Shown: positions 17,613-30,300, numbered from the stretch's first letter. The stretch: 64,000 bases of DNA from Streptomyces sp. NBC_01471 (GCF_041438865.1 NZ_CP109450.1:2149001-2213000), one strand, 5' to 3'. Made by a program: numbers and translations. Notes: generated from the sequence alone by a model not told the origin.

Positions 17613-17662
17613 ACCGGCCACAACGCCGATTGCTGACCGGCAGGAATGGCCGCAGCCGTTCC
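17613..17662 (+). repeat. 50-base direct repeat, copy 2 (upstream of SUKH gene)
   Basis: Second copy of the element at 16766-16815, same orientation, six mismatches. It lies 133 bases upstream of the SUKH start. The rest of the 444-base gap 17481-17924 holds only two hairpins and no credible gene. Confidence 0.75.
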
Positions 17663-17765
17663 GCTCGGCGTCCGTCAGAAAGGCGAAGAAGGCTCGCCGC
17701 CCGGTCGCGCTCGCAACGACACCTCGCCCGCCTGCCGTTCGCGTAGCCGCTGCCGAGGTCCCGCT

Positions 17766-17792
17766 CCGGGCAGGCCGTGCCGGCCTGCCCGG
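17766..17792. repeat. 12-base perfect palindrome
   Basis: Arms CCGGGCAGGCCG (17766-17777) and CGGCCTGCCCGG (17781-17792) around loop TGC. A possible second terminator or protein-binding site in the gap downstream of the SseB-like gene. Confidence 0.7.
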
Positions 17793-17860
17793 TGGCCGTC
17801 GCAGGACCTGATCACCGAGTACGTGGCGAGCCTTGGGTCGCCGGACCTGCTGTGACAAGC

Positions 17861-17891
17861 GCCTGGGCCGTGCGATTCGCACGGCCCAGGC
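17861..17891 (-). terminator. Strong hairpin after the SseB-like gene
   Basis: Perfect 14-base arms GCCTGGGCCGTGCG (17861-17874) and CGCACGGCCCAGGC (17878-17891) with a 3-base loop, 33 bases past the stop at 17925. Confidence 0.8.
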
Positions 17892-17924
17892 GACTACGGG
17901 GCGAGGGTCACAGACGGGACTCGC

Positions 17925-18737
17925 CTATCCCTTCGGGCCCGGCTTCGTCGTCTTGCGGGCGGTCCGCTTCTTCGGAGGCTCCTGCGAGGCGGAGGCCGGC
18001 TCGACCGGCACGCCACCGATTTCGGCCCGGTTGCCGGACTCAGGCTCGTCCTCGTCCCCTGTGACATCCGTGTTGCCGCCGTCCAGCGCCTCGCGGAGCG
18101 ACTCGGTCTCCACGGTCATGCTCACCGGCGCGGACATGTTGAGGTAGAGCAGGTGCTCCTCCGAGAGCCGGTCGAGCACCTCGTGCACCGACATCAGCTC
18201 GAACGACAGCCGGCCCGCCATGTGGAGGTACACCGGCGAGGTGAACACCGGTATCACGGGCGTCTCCCCGTCCGGCGCGGCGGCGACCAGCGGTTGGCCG
18301 GTGGTGGTCACGAACACGCCGAGCTCGGGCAGGGCGGCCAGGGCGGTGGTCACGTCCTCGCCGGGGCCGTAGCCGGTCGCCGCCAACTGCACGGCAGCGT
18401 CCACGTCGTCCGCGGGCTCCGGCCAGCCGAGCGCCGTCGGGGACGGCCGGTAGTCCTCATTGTCCCGCCACTCGGCGATCTCGCCCTCCAGCCCGGACCG
18501 CCACTGCCCGACGACGGCCCACGCGGGGGGCGCGCCCTCACCGGACCAGGTGGGGTCGACCATGCCGAGCCAGTGGTCCGGCGCCAGCTTGGCCGCCTCA
18601 CGGATCGAGTCGGGCACCGGCGGCATGTTCTCGGTGGCGCCCGCGATGTCCTCGGGCTCATCGCCACCCGCCGTCTGCGCGGCGTCCACCGCCTCCGCCG
18701 GCTCCGCAGCGTCGTTCTGCTTGGTCGCCTTGCTCAC
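17925..18737 (-). CDS. SseB-like, type VII secretion system-associated protein
   Basis: 270 residues from the GTG at 18737, which has GAGGG about six bases upstream (an ATG at 18752 would add five residues without a good ribosome site). An acidic Ala/Glu-rich N-terminal 40 residues precede a domain containing HWLGMVDPTW, a segment with PSPTALGWPEP, and then an SseB-type fold (ALAALPELGVFVTTTGQPLV, VIPVFTSPVYLHMAG, MSVHEVLDRL, LLYLNMSAP). The C-terminal tail is Lys/Arg/Thr-rich. I recall proteins of this kind being annotated as type VII secretion system-associated and found beside giant lonely-Cys proteins, exactly as here. It follows the giant gene by 214 bases on the same strand. Role unproven: chaperone, secretion accessory or regulator. 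Confidence 0.7.
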   Translation of the reverse strand: MSKATKQNDAAEPAEAVDAAQTAGGDEPEDIAGATENMPPVPDSIREAAKLAPDHWLGMVDPTWSGEGAPPAWAVVGQWRSGLEGEIAEWRDNEDYRPSPTALGWPEPADDVDAAVQLAATGYGPGEDVTTALAALPELGVFVTTTGQPLVAAAPDGETPVIPVFTSPVYLHMAGRLSFELMSVHEVLDRLSEEHLLYLNMSAPVSMTVETESLREALDGGNTDVTGDEDEPESGNRAEIGGVPVEPASASQEPPKKRTARKTTKPGPKG

Positions 18738-18880
18738 GTGTCCCTCATTCATTCTGTGGTGCGTCTGATCATGGGTGCTGGGGGGGCGGGATGACGTCGT
18801 GGGACGCTCGCCCGCATCGTCGGTGCCGGAAGCCGGCCGCAGGGCGTGGGCGTCCGCCGCGCCGGGGGCGCACCAGTGTT

Positions 18881-18934
18881 CCGGCGCCCCGGGCGGGGTC
18901 TGTTGTCGCAGGGTCGCATGCCCCGGGGCGCCGG
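18881..18934 (-). terminator. Inverted repeat after the giant gene
   Basis: Arms CCGGCGCCCCGGG (18881-18893) and CCCGGGGCGCCGG (18922-18934) are perfect over 13 bases with a 28-base loop. They start 18 bases past the giant gene's stop. It may terminate or attenuate read-through into the SseB-like gene. Confidence 0.5.
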
Positions 18935-18951
18935 GGCACATGGGGGCCGCC

Positions 18952-21900
18952 TCACCGCGCCTCACCGGTCTCGGTGTTCCAGTCCTCCGGGTGGGGGTAG
19001 TACTTCGGGTCCACCAGACCGACCCGCTTCGCCTGGTCCTGGACCTCCGCCACCATCCGGCCGTCCGGCTGATGACGTATGAGGAGCAGCGGCGCCGGAT
19101 CGCCGGATGCCTTCTCCCGCAGGTGTACGAGGGGAACGGGGTCCTTGGGGTCCAGCCGGCGCACCGGCACGAGCGTGGCCGCCATCTCGCCGTCGGTGTA
19201 CCCGACCGTCCCCACATCCACCGAGCGCGCCATGTGCTCCGCCCGTCCCTGGTTGGCCCCGCTCTCCAGAAGCAGCAGGCTGCGCATGGACTTCACATTC
19301 GGGCACCGGAGAATTGTCCGCACGCCGGTACTGGGCTGCGCCGACGGACCGTACTGGGCGTAGACGAAGCGTTGTTCACCGGTCAGTTCCTCCGGCAACT
19401 CGTAGAGCGTGCCGACCAGCTTGCCTTCACGACGCTCCCACTGGACATAGTGCGTGACGTCCCCGACCTCGCTGTAGGTGTCTTCGCGGCGTTCCCAGGC
19501 GGCTCGGGTGACGTGGGCCAGCATCTGCCCGGTCTTGTCGTCGTCGCCCAAGCGGAGGTGCGATTCGAGGGGAGGGGCGGGCGGGCGGCCCTGCCCGGTC
19601 TCCTGACGCGGATCCGACCGTGGCTGCGAAGTCTGCTGCGGCTGCGGCTTCTCCTCCTGCCGCTTCGGCTCAGGCTGCTTCGGCTGCGACGCCGGACCGG
19701 ACTGGCCACTCCCGCCGTACGGCCTCGGCTCCCGCTTGGCCGGAGGTACCCAGTCCGACTCCGGCCCCTGCGACTTCGGTTGCGACGCCGAACCGGACTG
19801 TTTGGACTCCGCGTACCGCCTCGGCTCACGCTCCAACGGAGGTACCCAGTCCGACTCCGGCCCCTGCCCCGACTTCCGCTGGGGGTTCGCCTCCTGCCCA
19901 CGACCGGACGGCTCCGTGCGACGCGTCGACCTCGGCTTCGCTTCCGTGCTCTCCGGCTCCTCGTGGAGGGGGCCACCGGTGAACCGCGACGCCGACCCGG
20001 ACTGGCCACTCCCGCCATACGGCCTCGGCTCCCGCTTGGCCGGAGGTACCCAGTCCGACTCCGACCCCTGCCCCGACCTCGGCTGGGGGTTCGCCTCCCG
20101 CCCACGGCCGGACGGCTCGGCGCGACGCCTCGGCTCCGGCCGGTGCTCGGGCCGCTCCGTCTCCGGCGCGGTCCTCCCGCTCCGCCGCTGCGGCGTCGGC
20201 TTCGTCCGGCGGTCCTGCTGCTCCGTGGCACGCCGGGGCGACGGTTCGCTCCCCAGGTCCTCGAAGCGGGACTCACCGGTCGAGTCAGCCGGAGTGGTCC
20301 CGGTGGGCTGCCGCTGAGGGCCGACGTGGGCGGCGACCGCCGGCATGGATCCCACCTCCCTGAGCTCTCGCAGTTCGTACAGACCGTCGCGGTCCCTCTT
20401 GACCGTGCGGCTGATGACCTCAAGGGCCGTCGTACGGGGGTAGACGGCCTGCGCCAGTTGAGGACTGCTCGCGGCAAAGGAGATGTCCGGCGCGCTTGTC
20501 CGTAGGACCCGGTTCAGCGTCCGGTGGCGCCCTCGGCGCGCGGGCTTCGCCCCCGCCAGGGTGCTCGGGTCGAGGGTGAGCTGGTGCGCCTCAGGCAGCC
20601 GGAGCAGCTCCGGCCCTGGCTCCAGCACGTCTCCTTGACTCCGGAGTTCACCGCGCTCTGCCGAGAGGAAGTAGCCGTCCTTGCCGGACGGCGGCAGGCG
20701 GTCCAGGCCGTCGGCGAGCATGCCCAGGTGTTCGGGGATCTCTTCCACGAGGCGTTGGGCCGTGTCCCCGTCGATCAGGTCGAGCAGTCGCCTCTCGTAC
20801 CGGCTGATGTCGCCCACCGCCTCCCAGCGGCGCGCGGTCACCAGTTTGCCGAGCGTCTCCCTGAACCCCTTGTCCCGCGTCAGCAGCGACGGGAAGTCGG
20901 TGCGACCTTCGTCCAGCAGACGGTCGACCATGGCGTGCAGAGCGTCCAGCAGCCCCTCGGCTTCCAGCCGACCGGGTCGGGTCCCCAGCTCCAATATCTC
21001 TCGGTCGGGGCCGCTGAACAGGTACATCGCCGTGACGTGCGCCGGCCGCACAAGGTTCAACGGGTCGCCGTCGTGGCTCGCCTTCCAGTCGTTCAGGGCG
21101 GCGATCCGGCGCGCGCCGGCCACCTTCGGGTCCTTGCTCCTGAGGCCGTCCCAGAAACCCGTGGGCACCCTCACGCCGCCGGCGACCTCGGAGGTGAGCC
21201 AGAGGGACCGCTCGAAGTAGCGGGCTTCCTGTGGGGTGCGGTAGTAGACCGGACTGCGGCCGGCGTCCCTGCCCGCGGGGGCGAAGTACCGGTCCGCCCA
21301 GTGGTACAGGTGAGCCCCTTCACCGCGCAGGACGCTCTCGTCGGCCGGAGCGGTCAGATCCCCAGCGGCCCGGAACCACGCGGCCGTCAGGTCATGCAGC
21401 GAGTAGAGGTCGAGCATCGTCGCGAGAACCGCCTCCCACCACTTCTTGAGCCCGGTGAGGTCGGGGCCGGCCAGCGCGCGGTACTCCCGCAGCAGCAGCT
21501 CCGGCAGCTCGACGCTCTCCCGCAGCGTGCGGAGTCCGCGGTCCTCGTAGACCGCAAGCCGCTTCGGGCCCGGCGGCAGCCGGTCGAAGTCCCTCATCCG
21601 CCGCCTGGGTTCGACGGCCGCGAAGAACTCGCCCACGAGTTTCTGGGTGGTCAGCGACGGCTGCGGGGGCTTCTTCGTGGCGAGTTGCACGGCGTACCGG
21701 GCGGCGGCCAGTGTCTCGGGGCCTTCCAGCGCCTTCTGGAGCTTCGACTCGTATTCCTCGGCCAGCTCCATCCACCGCTCGACCTCGGTCTTGTCGCCGT
21801 CTCCGTATGCGGCGGCGAACCGGGCCTGCCGCTGAGCCGGCGAGGGGGCCACCGGCAGATCGGCCCTCTGGTCACGGGGCCCGAAGACTGCCAGCCGCGG

Positions 21901-24390
21901 ATGGGGGGCGAGCGGGTGCTCACGCAGCAGGGCCAGCTCTGTCTCCTTGATCCTGATTCCGGCCCGCAGCGCCGCATGCGCCGCGGGGTCCATCGGGCGC
22001 CGCACCGAGAGCGGTGCGGTGGACCCGACAGCGCTGTGCGCGCTCGCGTCGGCGAGTTGCTGTGCCACCGGGTCGGCGCCGTCGCGGTCCTTGCCCGTGC
22101 CGCCGCCGAGCAGGACGACCGGCAGGTCCTTCGGCGCGCCCGCCGCGTCCATCAAACGCCGCACATGGCGTCCTGCCTCGTAAGGGCTGGCGTTCTTCGG
22201 ACCGTACGGAGTCGGCATCGCCAAGGCGCTGCCGTCCACGAATCGGGCGTCCAGCAGGCCGAAGGCCGCCGGCTTCCAGGGCAGCGGGGCGCGCTCGCCC
22301 AGCTCGGGCATCTCGGCGCCGCTGTTGAAGACGGTCGGCCTTCGCGTACGGGTGCCGTCGTCCCAGAGGCTCCAGATCCGCGAATGCGTCAGTCCAGCCA
22401 GATCCTGGTGCTCCTCGTCCGTCCCGATCCGTTCCCTGGCGCTGAGGAAGCCCACTCCCAGCGGGCGGCCTTCGACGGTGATGGGCGTGCTGAGGATCTC
22501 CGGCCCCCAGTGGCGGGACGGCGACCGGTCGACGGGCCGGAGCGTGACGACGGCCATACGCCGCCTGCTGAGCTGGTCGATGGCGTACGTGATGTCCACC
22601 ACCTCGACCAGGCCCGGCCTGGAGGTCAGCACGGCGCCCTCCCCAGAGACCCGCGCCGCGGGGCCGATGCTGTGGAACTCCGAGTTCTCCATCTGCCAGA
22701 GCACGCGGTGGTGGCCTTCGAGCATCTCCTTGGCCGTCGGGGACGAGTCGAGAGCGGCCTGCCAGGACGCCGTCGCCTTCTCCAGGGGCAACCGCTGGAA
22801 CCGCTTCACCGGCCCGTAGGTCTCCGGCTCCTCCAGCGAGCCGGGCTCCTGCGTCCACCAACCCACCCAGCCGCGCCGCTTCGGCATCATCGCGACCGCC
22901 TCGGCCGCCAGTTCGGCGTAGCCGGTCAGCTCCGCGGCGATCTTGTCGATGACGGCGTCGGCGCGGGCCTCCAGCCGCACGATGTCGCGCTCGGGGCTGG
23001 GCCTCCCCCCGGAGCGCACCCCCGTGTGCCGCTCCCTGTCGCGTCGGTCGCTCTCCGCCAGGGACCCCACGGCCTTGATCTCCCCGTGGAACTCCCGGAT
23101 CAGATCGGCGAACTCCGGGTCGCCCTGGAGCAGCAGCGGGTACTGGCTCATGTCATCGCGCTCGTACGCCTGGCGGGCGAGGTCACGGGCGACCCTCCGC
23201 AGCTCAGGAAGGCCCGGGTCGTCGTGGGCGGAGAGAGCCGGCCCGGCGAGCCGCTGCGCGAGCAGCGCGCGGTCCTGGCCGGTGGCGAGGAACAGCCCCA
23301 CCAGGTACCCCGGCCGGAGGTTGGACAGCGGCCAGCCGCCCCCGTGTTCCGCCAGGAAGTCCAGCATGTCCGTCCGGCGTGCCCGTGCCCGCGGACCGAC
23401 GAGGGGCTTGCCGGTGCTCTGTGCGGGCCGGTCGGGCAGAGCGAGCAGCTTCGCGATGTCCCCCACGGCCTCCAGCACGGCGGGCGCGAGCAGCCCCGGC
23501 GCCCCCGCGTACCACTGCTCGTGCGGCAGCCGAAGGTCGTTCCAACTGGTCGTGCCGGGTCCGAAGGCTTTCCGCAGCGCGGGCTTTTCGGCCAGGTCCC
23601 GCGGGGCGAAGGCGTTGTACGCCCAGGCATGCGTCCGCGCGGCGTCCATCGGCTGGTTCGGTACGCCCGGCACCTTCGCCGTGGCCGCGGCCTGCATGAC
23701 TTCGGCCAGGCTGTGGCGGCCGAGCTCGGACCCGAGCACCGCTTGGAAGAAGGCGAACGGGTTGCCGCCTTCCACCGGCAGCCCCATGCGGAACCGGAGC
23801 AGCCACTGGGCCGTCACGGCCCGTCCGCGCGAGGAGAACTGGGCCCCGTACCGCTGCCCGAGTTCGACTGCTTCCCTCGGCTGGTACGGCTCCTCCCTGC
23901 CTGGCCGCCCCGACAGGCCGGCGGGCCGCAGCTCCGGCTTGTGCGTCCACAGCTTGCCCAGTACGTCCGGGTAGCGCGGGTGGCCGTACGCGGCCTGGAT
24001 CAGCGCGTCCATCCGCTTGTCGAAGGAGACGGACGACCTCGGGTCGGTGAGCCTGGCCAGCTCGTCCGTCGCGAACTTGTCGAGGGTGGGGTCGTCGAAG
24101 AACAGGCCGGCCTCGGGATCCCTGCCCTCCACACTGATTCTGGTGTCGACGAAGAGCCTGGCCGCCCACGCGTCGCTGTCGACGCTCTCCGTCCTGATGA
24201 AGGCCGGCAGCTCCTGTGCGTAGAGCCGGTGCAGGGCGGCGATGGTCGACGCCACCTCCTTGTGGACGACGGGGTCCGCGGCCAGCACCTGGCCGAGCGC
24301 GTCCTCGAAGCGTTGGCTCAGCCTGTTGTACCGCTCCTCGCGGTGGAGGCCGGGGAAGCGTGCTCGTACACCCTCCGCGCCAGTGGCGGG
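18952..24390 (-). other. Divergent C-terminal modules N and O of the giant protein
   Basis: Module N (about 24390-21860) has the helical signature twice (QRFEDALGQVL and later helices), an ART-like stretch, and a strand-turn segment VVLLGGGTG near 22105 where the other modules have their Cys; here it is Gly, and no upstream His is aligned. Module O (about 21850-18952) begins with LAEEYESKLQKAL, carries the Pro-rich repeats, and has one Cys (residue 14892, codon 19303-19305) in TILRCPNVK. It ends with YYPHPEDWN at residues 14993-15001, seven residues before the end. Both look like decayed copies. Confidence 0.5.
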
Positions 24391-27300
24391 GTTCACGGGC
24401 TCCACCTCGTCGGCGAGCGGGCTGTTCCAGTACTCGTCCCGCGGGTAGTGCGCCGGCGGCACGGAACCCTCGGCCACCTGAGCCTCGACCGGTATCGGTC
24501 CTGAGCCGCGCGGCACGAACCTTTCCCACCGGGTGGGGCGACCGTAGACGTCCTCCCCCAGGTGGAGCCGGTCCGGTTCGCCCTCGCCCGCGTGGAACCC
24601 CTCCGACATCTCCACGTCGTTGGGCACGGCTGCGAAACGGCCCTCGGGCCGGAACAACTCCATGTTGTAGGTGTCGGACAGCCGCTGCAGCGACGGCGCG
24701 GACCTGGCCAGGGATGACCGCGTGGAGCAGGGGAGCAGGGCGGCCGACGTGCGGCCCTTGCGCGCCGCGCGTGCCACGAACTCCTCGACCACGCGGCGCG
24801 GCACCCCCCCGTGAGTGCTGAGGAGGGCGGTTCCCGCGCCGAAGGGCAGCTCGTACTGGACCGCGGTCGGGTTCCCTGCCTGGTCCCGCTCCCACCCCGA
24901 GTACTCGCCGAGGAGGTGCGTGCGGGAGAGCACCCCGGCGCGCAGGTCGTGGTCGGGCTTGGTGTGATAGGTGGTGCCGGTCCAGCCGCCGCCGAGACCG
25001 AACCAGCCGCTGCCCTTGGCGTTGATCTCCCGCGCCACCAGGTCCTGGCCCGGCTCCGGCCGCGGCGCCTCGGTCGCCTCCGGGTCGCTCAGCCGCACGT
25101 ACTCGTAGACCTGGCCAGTGGCCGTGTCGCGGACCACCTGGCGCAGCACGACGTCCAGCATCCGGTCGTCGGCGTACTGGGCCCTGTGCTCACCGGGGGC
25201 GCCGGACATCTTGTGCACCGAGGTGCGGACCACGTGGTACAGCACCGCATGGTCCGGGGTGCCACCGAAGTTGACCGGGCCCACGGGCACGGTGGGGGTG
25301 TCCAGCCTCACCTGGTGGGAGCCGGGGACCCACACCTCGTACAGGGCGCCCTGCGGCGCCTGACCCGCGGTCCTGGGTGGCGGCAGCGCACCCGGCAGCC
25401 GTCCGTGCCACCAGGCGTCCGCGGTGACAGGCTCTTCCGTCTCCCGGTCCCCCCGCTGGGCGGCGCGCAGCCGCTCAAGCGGCGTGGCTCCGTCGCGGGG
25501 CTGGAAGGTGAGCAGCCTCGGTTCCGGCTCCTCCTCGTCGCGCAGCAGGCTGATCCGTGTCGGCTTCCCGCCGCCCGCGGCCTTGGGGCCGATGAAGGTG
25601 GGCGAGGCGATCGTGACGCGCAGGCTCCCGTCGGCCTCCCCCTGCGCCAGCGGGGGCACGCCCTTCCCACGCTCCCTGGCCGCGTTGCAGGAGACCTGCT
25701 GGACCAGCGCGTCGAGGGCGAATCCGTGGCCGGGGAGCAGCCGCTTCAGGTAGTGGCCGTCCACCGCGCCGGTGGTGAAGATGCGTCCGTTGCGCGTGGG
25801 CACGGCGACGAAGCCCTCGTTGCCGTGGGTGACGCGCACGACCCGCCGATGGTTGTCGGGGAGTGTCTGCACGTCGCTCTCCTCCGCTCCGCCCTCCAGG
25901 TCGTCGCGGGAGACGGATGTGGCGGACGCGGCCTGCGCCCAGGTGACTCCGGCCTGGGGCAGCGAGTCCATGGACCCGACGGAGGACACCACGAGCCACT
26001 TCTGGGCGGGGTCTGCCAGCACGCGCGTGACGATCGGGCGGTCCCAGCCTTCCTCCGCGAGTGGTTCTTCCACTTCCTCGGCCAGCACGTGGAGGAACGG
26101 CATACCGGTCGAACCGTCCACGGCCGGCCTGACGTCGCGTGCCACGGCGACGGCGCCGCGCGGGTAGGTCAGGCGGTCCAGCACGAACGGGTCGTTGCGC
26201 GCGCCGTTCGCCTCCGCGATGTCCACCAGTACGGGCACATCGATCTTCTGCTTCGCGAGCCCGACGGTCTGGTGAACGGCAGCCTCGCGGTAGGAGGTGG
26301 CGGAGCCCTGCCCTGGCTGGGGCAGCCCTGGCAGGGCGAACCGCTGGCCCACCCGTGGGGCGCGTTTCATCCGCAGGCCCTGCCACAGGGGTGCGTGCCA
26401 GGACGGGAGGACTTCCAGCCCCTCGGCGGCCATCTCCGCGTCGTCGCCCACCAGCCGCTCGCCGCTCTTCAACCCCACCAGGGCCACCAGGTGCGCCGGG
26501 CGCAGGTTGTGCGCCAGCAGGCTCGTCGAGTGATGCCAGTCGAGCCAGCTCCGGAGTGCGTGCTCGTCGTCCATGGCGGCGTACTCCGCGTCATGCAGGG
26601 TGGCCCTGGCCATGTACGCGTAGTGATACGGGAACTCCCACAGCCTGGTGTCCAGTGCCATCCGGTCGTCCTCGCTCAGGCGCGGCGCGTGCATGCCGAG
26701 CCGTTCACGGGGGTCGAAGTAGCCGTCGGCCCAGGGGATGAGACGGTCGGCGGAGACGTCCTCCACCGCCGGCTCGACCTCGGGCTCCATGACACCGACC
26801 CGCTGGGCCTCGGCGAGCGCCTCTGCCAGCGAGTGACCGCCCGGCGTCGTCAGCTCCACGGCGATCAGCGCCTCGCGCATGGCGAGCGGCTGCGCGTCGG
26901 GAAGCCCCAGCGCGCGCTGCGCTTCGAGCAGCCAGCCGACCTCCACGGCGTGGCCCCTGCCCGACAGCCGGTGCCCGAGCTGTTCACCCAGGAACGCCTC
27001 GGTGACTTCGTCATGGGGCTGTGCGGCCGGACGGCGGGGAAGGATCAGGCCGGCGGAGCGCACCTGCGGGTCGGAGCCGGCCCCTTCGACGGCACGCTCC
27101 AACGCCCGCACGATGAAGCGCAGTTCGGCGTTGGGCCTGAACAGGTAGGCCAGACCGTCGCCGGGTCGGCTCGCACCGGTGGGCAGGAACGCCGCCGCGG
27201 CGGCGTCGGGCCCGATGATGTCAGCCAGCTTCCCCCGCAGACCCTCGATGGTGGCCTGCACCTCACGCGTCAGCCGCGGGTCGGCGGTCAACGCCTCACC

Positions 27301-30300
27301 GAAGGCCTGCTCGAAGTCGACGGCGGCCTTCCTGGCCTCGGCCACGAGGGAGGGGAATCGCGGTTCGTAGGTGGCGGCCCTTTCGTCCTCCAGGCCGTTC
27401 CAGTCCCCGGAGTCGGGGTACTCCGCCGACTGGGTACCGGACCAGGGAAGCCGCGCGGTCGGCGTGACCTTCGGCCCCGGCTCGCCGGGACGGTAGGTCC
27501 ACCACTCCGCGTGCTCGTGCGTTTTGACGCCGTCCCGTGTCGAGATCTTGCCGACGAGCTGGTGGAACACCAGGCCGGTGTCGTCGGCGAGCCGCTGCAG
27601 CCATGCCATCGTCGCTGTCGCCTGATCGAGCCTGACGCAGGCGAGGATCGTCACCTCTTTGAAGTTGGCGGCGACCGTCTTCGCGGCATGGTTCTCCAGG
27701 GCCTTCCTGGGCGGCGCACCGTGGCCGACCCAGAATGTCCCGTCACTCGCCGGCATCTCCCACTCGGAGACGGCGAGCAGACCATCACCCTGCTCCTCAT
27801 AACCGACATAGCTCGCGATCTGCCTCAGCCGGCCCAGCGTGCCGGCCTGCCCGGGCAGTTCGGGCTCGCTGAAGTAGGACGTGCCACTCCAGTTGCCCTT
27901 GGAGTCCCAGGTGTCCCGCGGGATCGCGCCGGCCCGCCGGTCAAGGCCGTGCGGGACGGTGGTGGGGCCCACCGCGCGCGGCGCGGGCTCCACCGGCTCG
28001 GACTCGGTCAGCGTCAACTCGGTGAACCAGTCGCCCTCGCCGCGCCCCGCCACCGGCAGGATGGTCTCCACCGGGTAGCGGACCCGCGTGGTGCCCGGCA
28101 CCTGGGGAGCGGTGGAATCCGACACGGCCAGGAGCACCGGGTGGCGCCCGTCCTGTCCCTTCCCCCACAGTCCGCGCAGGGTCTCGACCGCCGCCGCGCG
28201 GTCCAGCGTCGCCGGCTGGTACTCCGGCACCGCGATCTCGTGCCACTCGTCCCCGGGCCTGCCGGGCAGCAGCGTCGGAATCCAGACCGTCGCGTCCACC
28301 GGGGGCAGCAGGCTCAGCGCCTCCGCGCTCATTCCGCGATCCAGCGGCGTGGCCGACTCCACGTCGTCCAGCGCGTCGACCCGGTGCAGGGCCACCGCGT
28401 GGCCCGCGCCCAGCCCGCCGCGCCGCCGCGCGTCGAGGCCCTTGGCCTCGTCCGCCACCGCGTGGGCCGCCTCGTACGCCACCTCGTGCGGCAGCCGCAG
28501 CCGTTTCCTGAGCCCTGCGCCGACCGCTGACGCCAGCGGCCTGAACAGCTCGTTCGCACCCAGGTACAGCTCGGCGGCGTCACCGGAGGTCGCGGTCCTG
28601 TACCGCACGTCGTGGTAGCCCGACGTGTCGCCCAACTCGTCCTGCGCGCCGCGCAGCTTCGCATAGAGGGAGTCCGGCAGGCCGGCGACAGCGGCCTCAA
28701 GGAACCGCCCCAGATCCGCCACGGTGGCGTCCGTCAACTCGCGGTACTTCCGCAGCAGGGTGCCGAGCAGCGGCGCCACCCCGGCGCCGCCGGGAATGCC
28801 ACGCTCGCGCAGCCACGTCCGGTGTTCCGGCGTGTCGGCCGACGGCGTGGTGAACTCGGGCAGCGGCTCGGGGTGCGTGACGGCGACAGCGAAGACCCTC
28901 AGGAGGTCCCGCACGCCGACGCCGGAAACCGGCTCAGCCCAGCGCGCGGCCTCGCTCCGGATCGCCTCCGCGCTCGTCTCCTTCAGCCCGAGCGCCCCGG
29001 CGACGGCGTCCCGCCACGCTGCGTCGTCGGCCGGCCCGGCGACCGCCGCCAGTAGCGCCTGGCCCGCGGTGCCCCGCACCGCGGGCCGCTGCGCCAACGC
29101 CTCCCCGAGCGCACGCTCGTAGTCCTCGGCCGCCGCCTGGAACTCAGGGGTGCCGTACAGCCCCCGCAGCAACGGGGCCCACTGGGCGGTGTCACCCAGC
29201 GCGCGACGCAGTTCGGCCGCGACGGTGGCCCGGCCCCTGGGCCGTGCGTTCCTCATGGCCGGCGGCGGACCGCCGGGGTCGACGACGAGTCCCAGAGGGT
29301 TCGCGTCCCGGAAGAAAGCCGCCGAGACATTGGGAGCGTGGCTTTCGAGGAGCACGCGATCCGCGAGCGTCTGCGTCAGTGACGCACGACCGTCCGGGCG
29401 CTCGGCCGCCGCGGCACACGAGATGACCGCCAGCTCGCCCCACTTCGGGGTCGTCTTCGCGTACGCCATCTCCTGAAGGAGGTGGTGCCCGAGTCCTCGC
29501 CCGTCCTTGGCCAGGGAGCCATGGCGCCCCCTGGCGCGGAAGAAGCGCCCGTTGCTGTGGCCGTTGTACGCCAGCGTCTCTTCCAGGTTCCACCGCGTAC
29601 GGACGCGCAGGCCGGCGGAGTTGGCCCGTCCGTCGATCAGCCAGTGGTGCGTGGCGTGCCGGAACAGCCCGTCCGTGCGGCGCCAGTTCTTCGACCACCA
29701 GTCGTGGGTGTCGTCGCTGGCGTACCCGACCACGTCGGCACTGTCGGGGTCCGTGATGGCGCGGAAGGTGACCTCCCGCTCCCACACCGCGTCGGGCAAC
29801 GGCCTGAGGTCCTCCGTCGCGACCACGTGCTCATACCCACGGCCGCCCCGCAGGTGCACCCCGAAGCGGACGTCGCGCACGGTCAGGTCGCGCTGCTCGC
29901 CACTGAGCACCGTCCCGTCCGCGGGGCTCGCCTCGAACGGCGAGGTGTCCCGCCCGGTGGTGTTCACCACCTCGACCAGCCGCGGGTGCGTCAGCGCGGT
30001 CGGGCGCATGGACTCGAACGCCGAGTCCCTGCGCTGCGTTCCCGGTTCCCTTGCCGCGATGGTGAGCGGGCTTCCCACGGTCGCGGTCCCCGCACCGCGC
30101 AACGGCCCCTGGATGTCGAGGACGCCGAACTCCATCGGGCTGAGCGGCAGCATCGCCAGGGTCTCGTCCAGCATCGACAGGTGCGAGCGGATCTGCCGGC
30201 CCAGCACCGGCGCCAGCTCGGCCGCACGGCGCAGCAGCTCCTCCAGGCTCGCGCCGGAGTCGGCGAGCCCGGCGAACTCCTCGTCGTTGCGCAGAAGTGG

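Noticed and set aside
17592..17882. Small minus-strand frame of 96 codons between the SUKH and SseB-like genes
   Set aside because: It runs through two hairpins and the 50-base repeat, is Arg-rich, has no ribosome site, and resembles no family.
15957..18951. CRISPR array
   Set aside because: The repeats seen are two direct 50-base copies and single palindromes, with no regular spacing or spacers and no cas genes.
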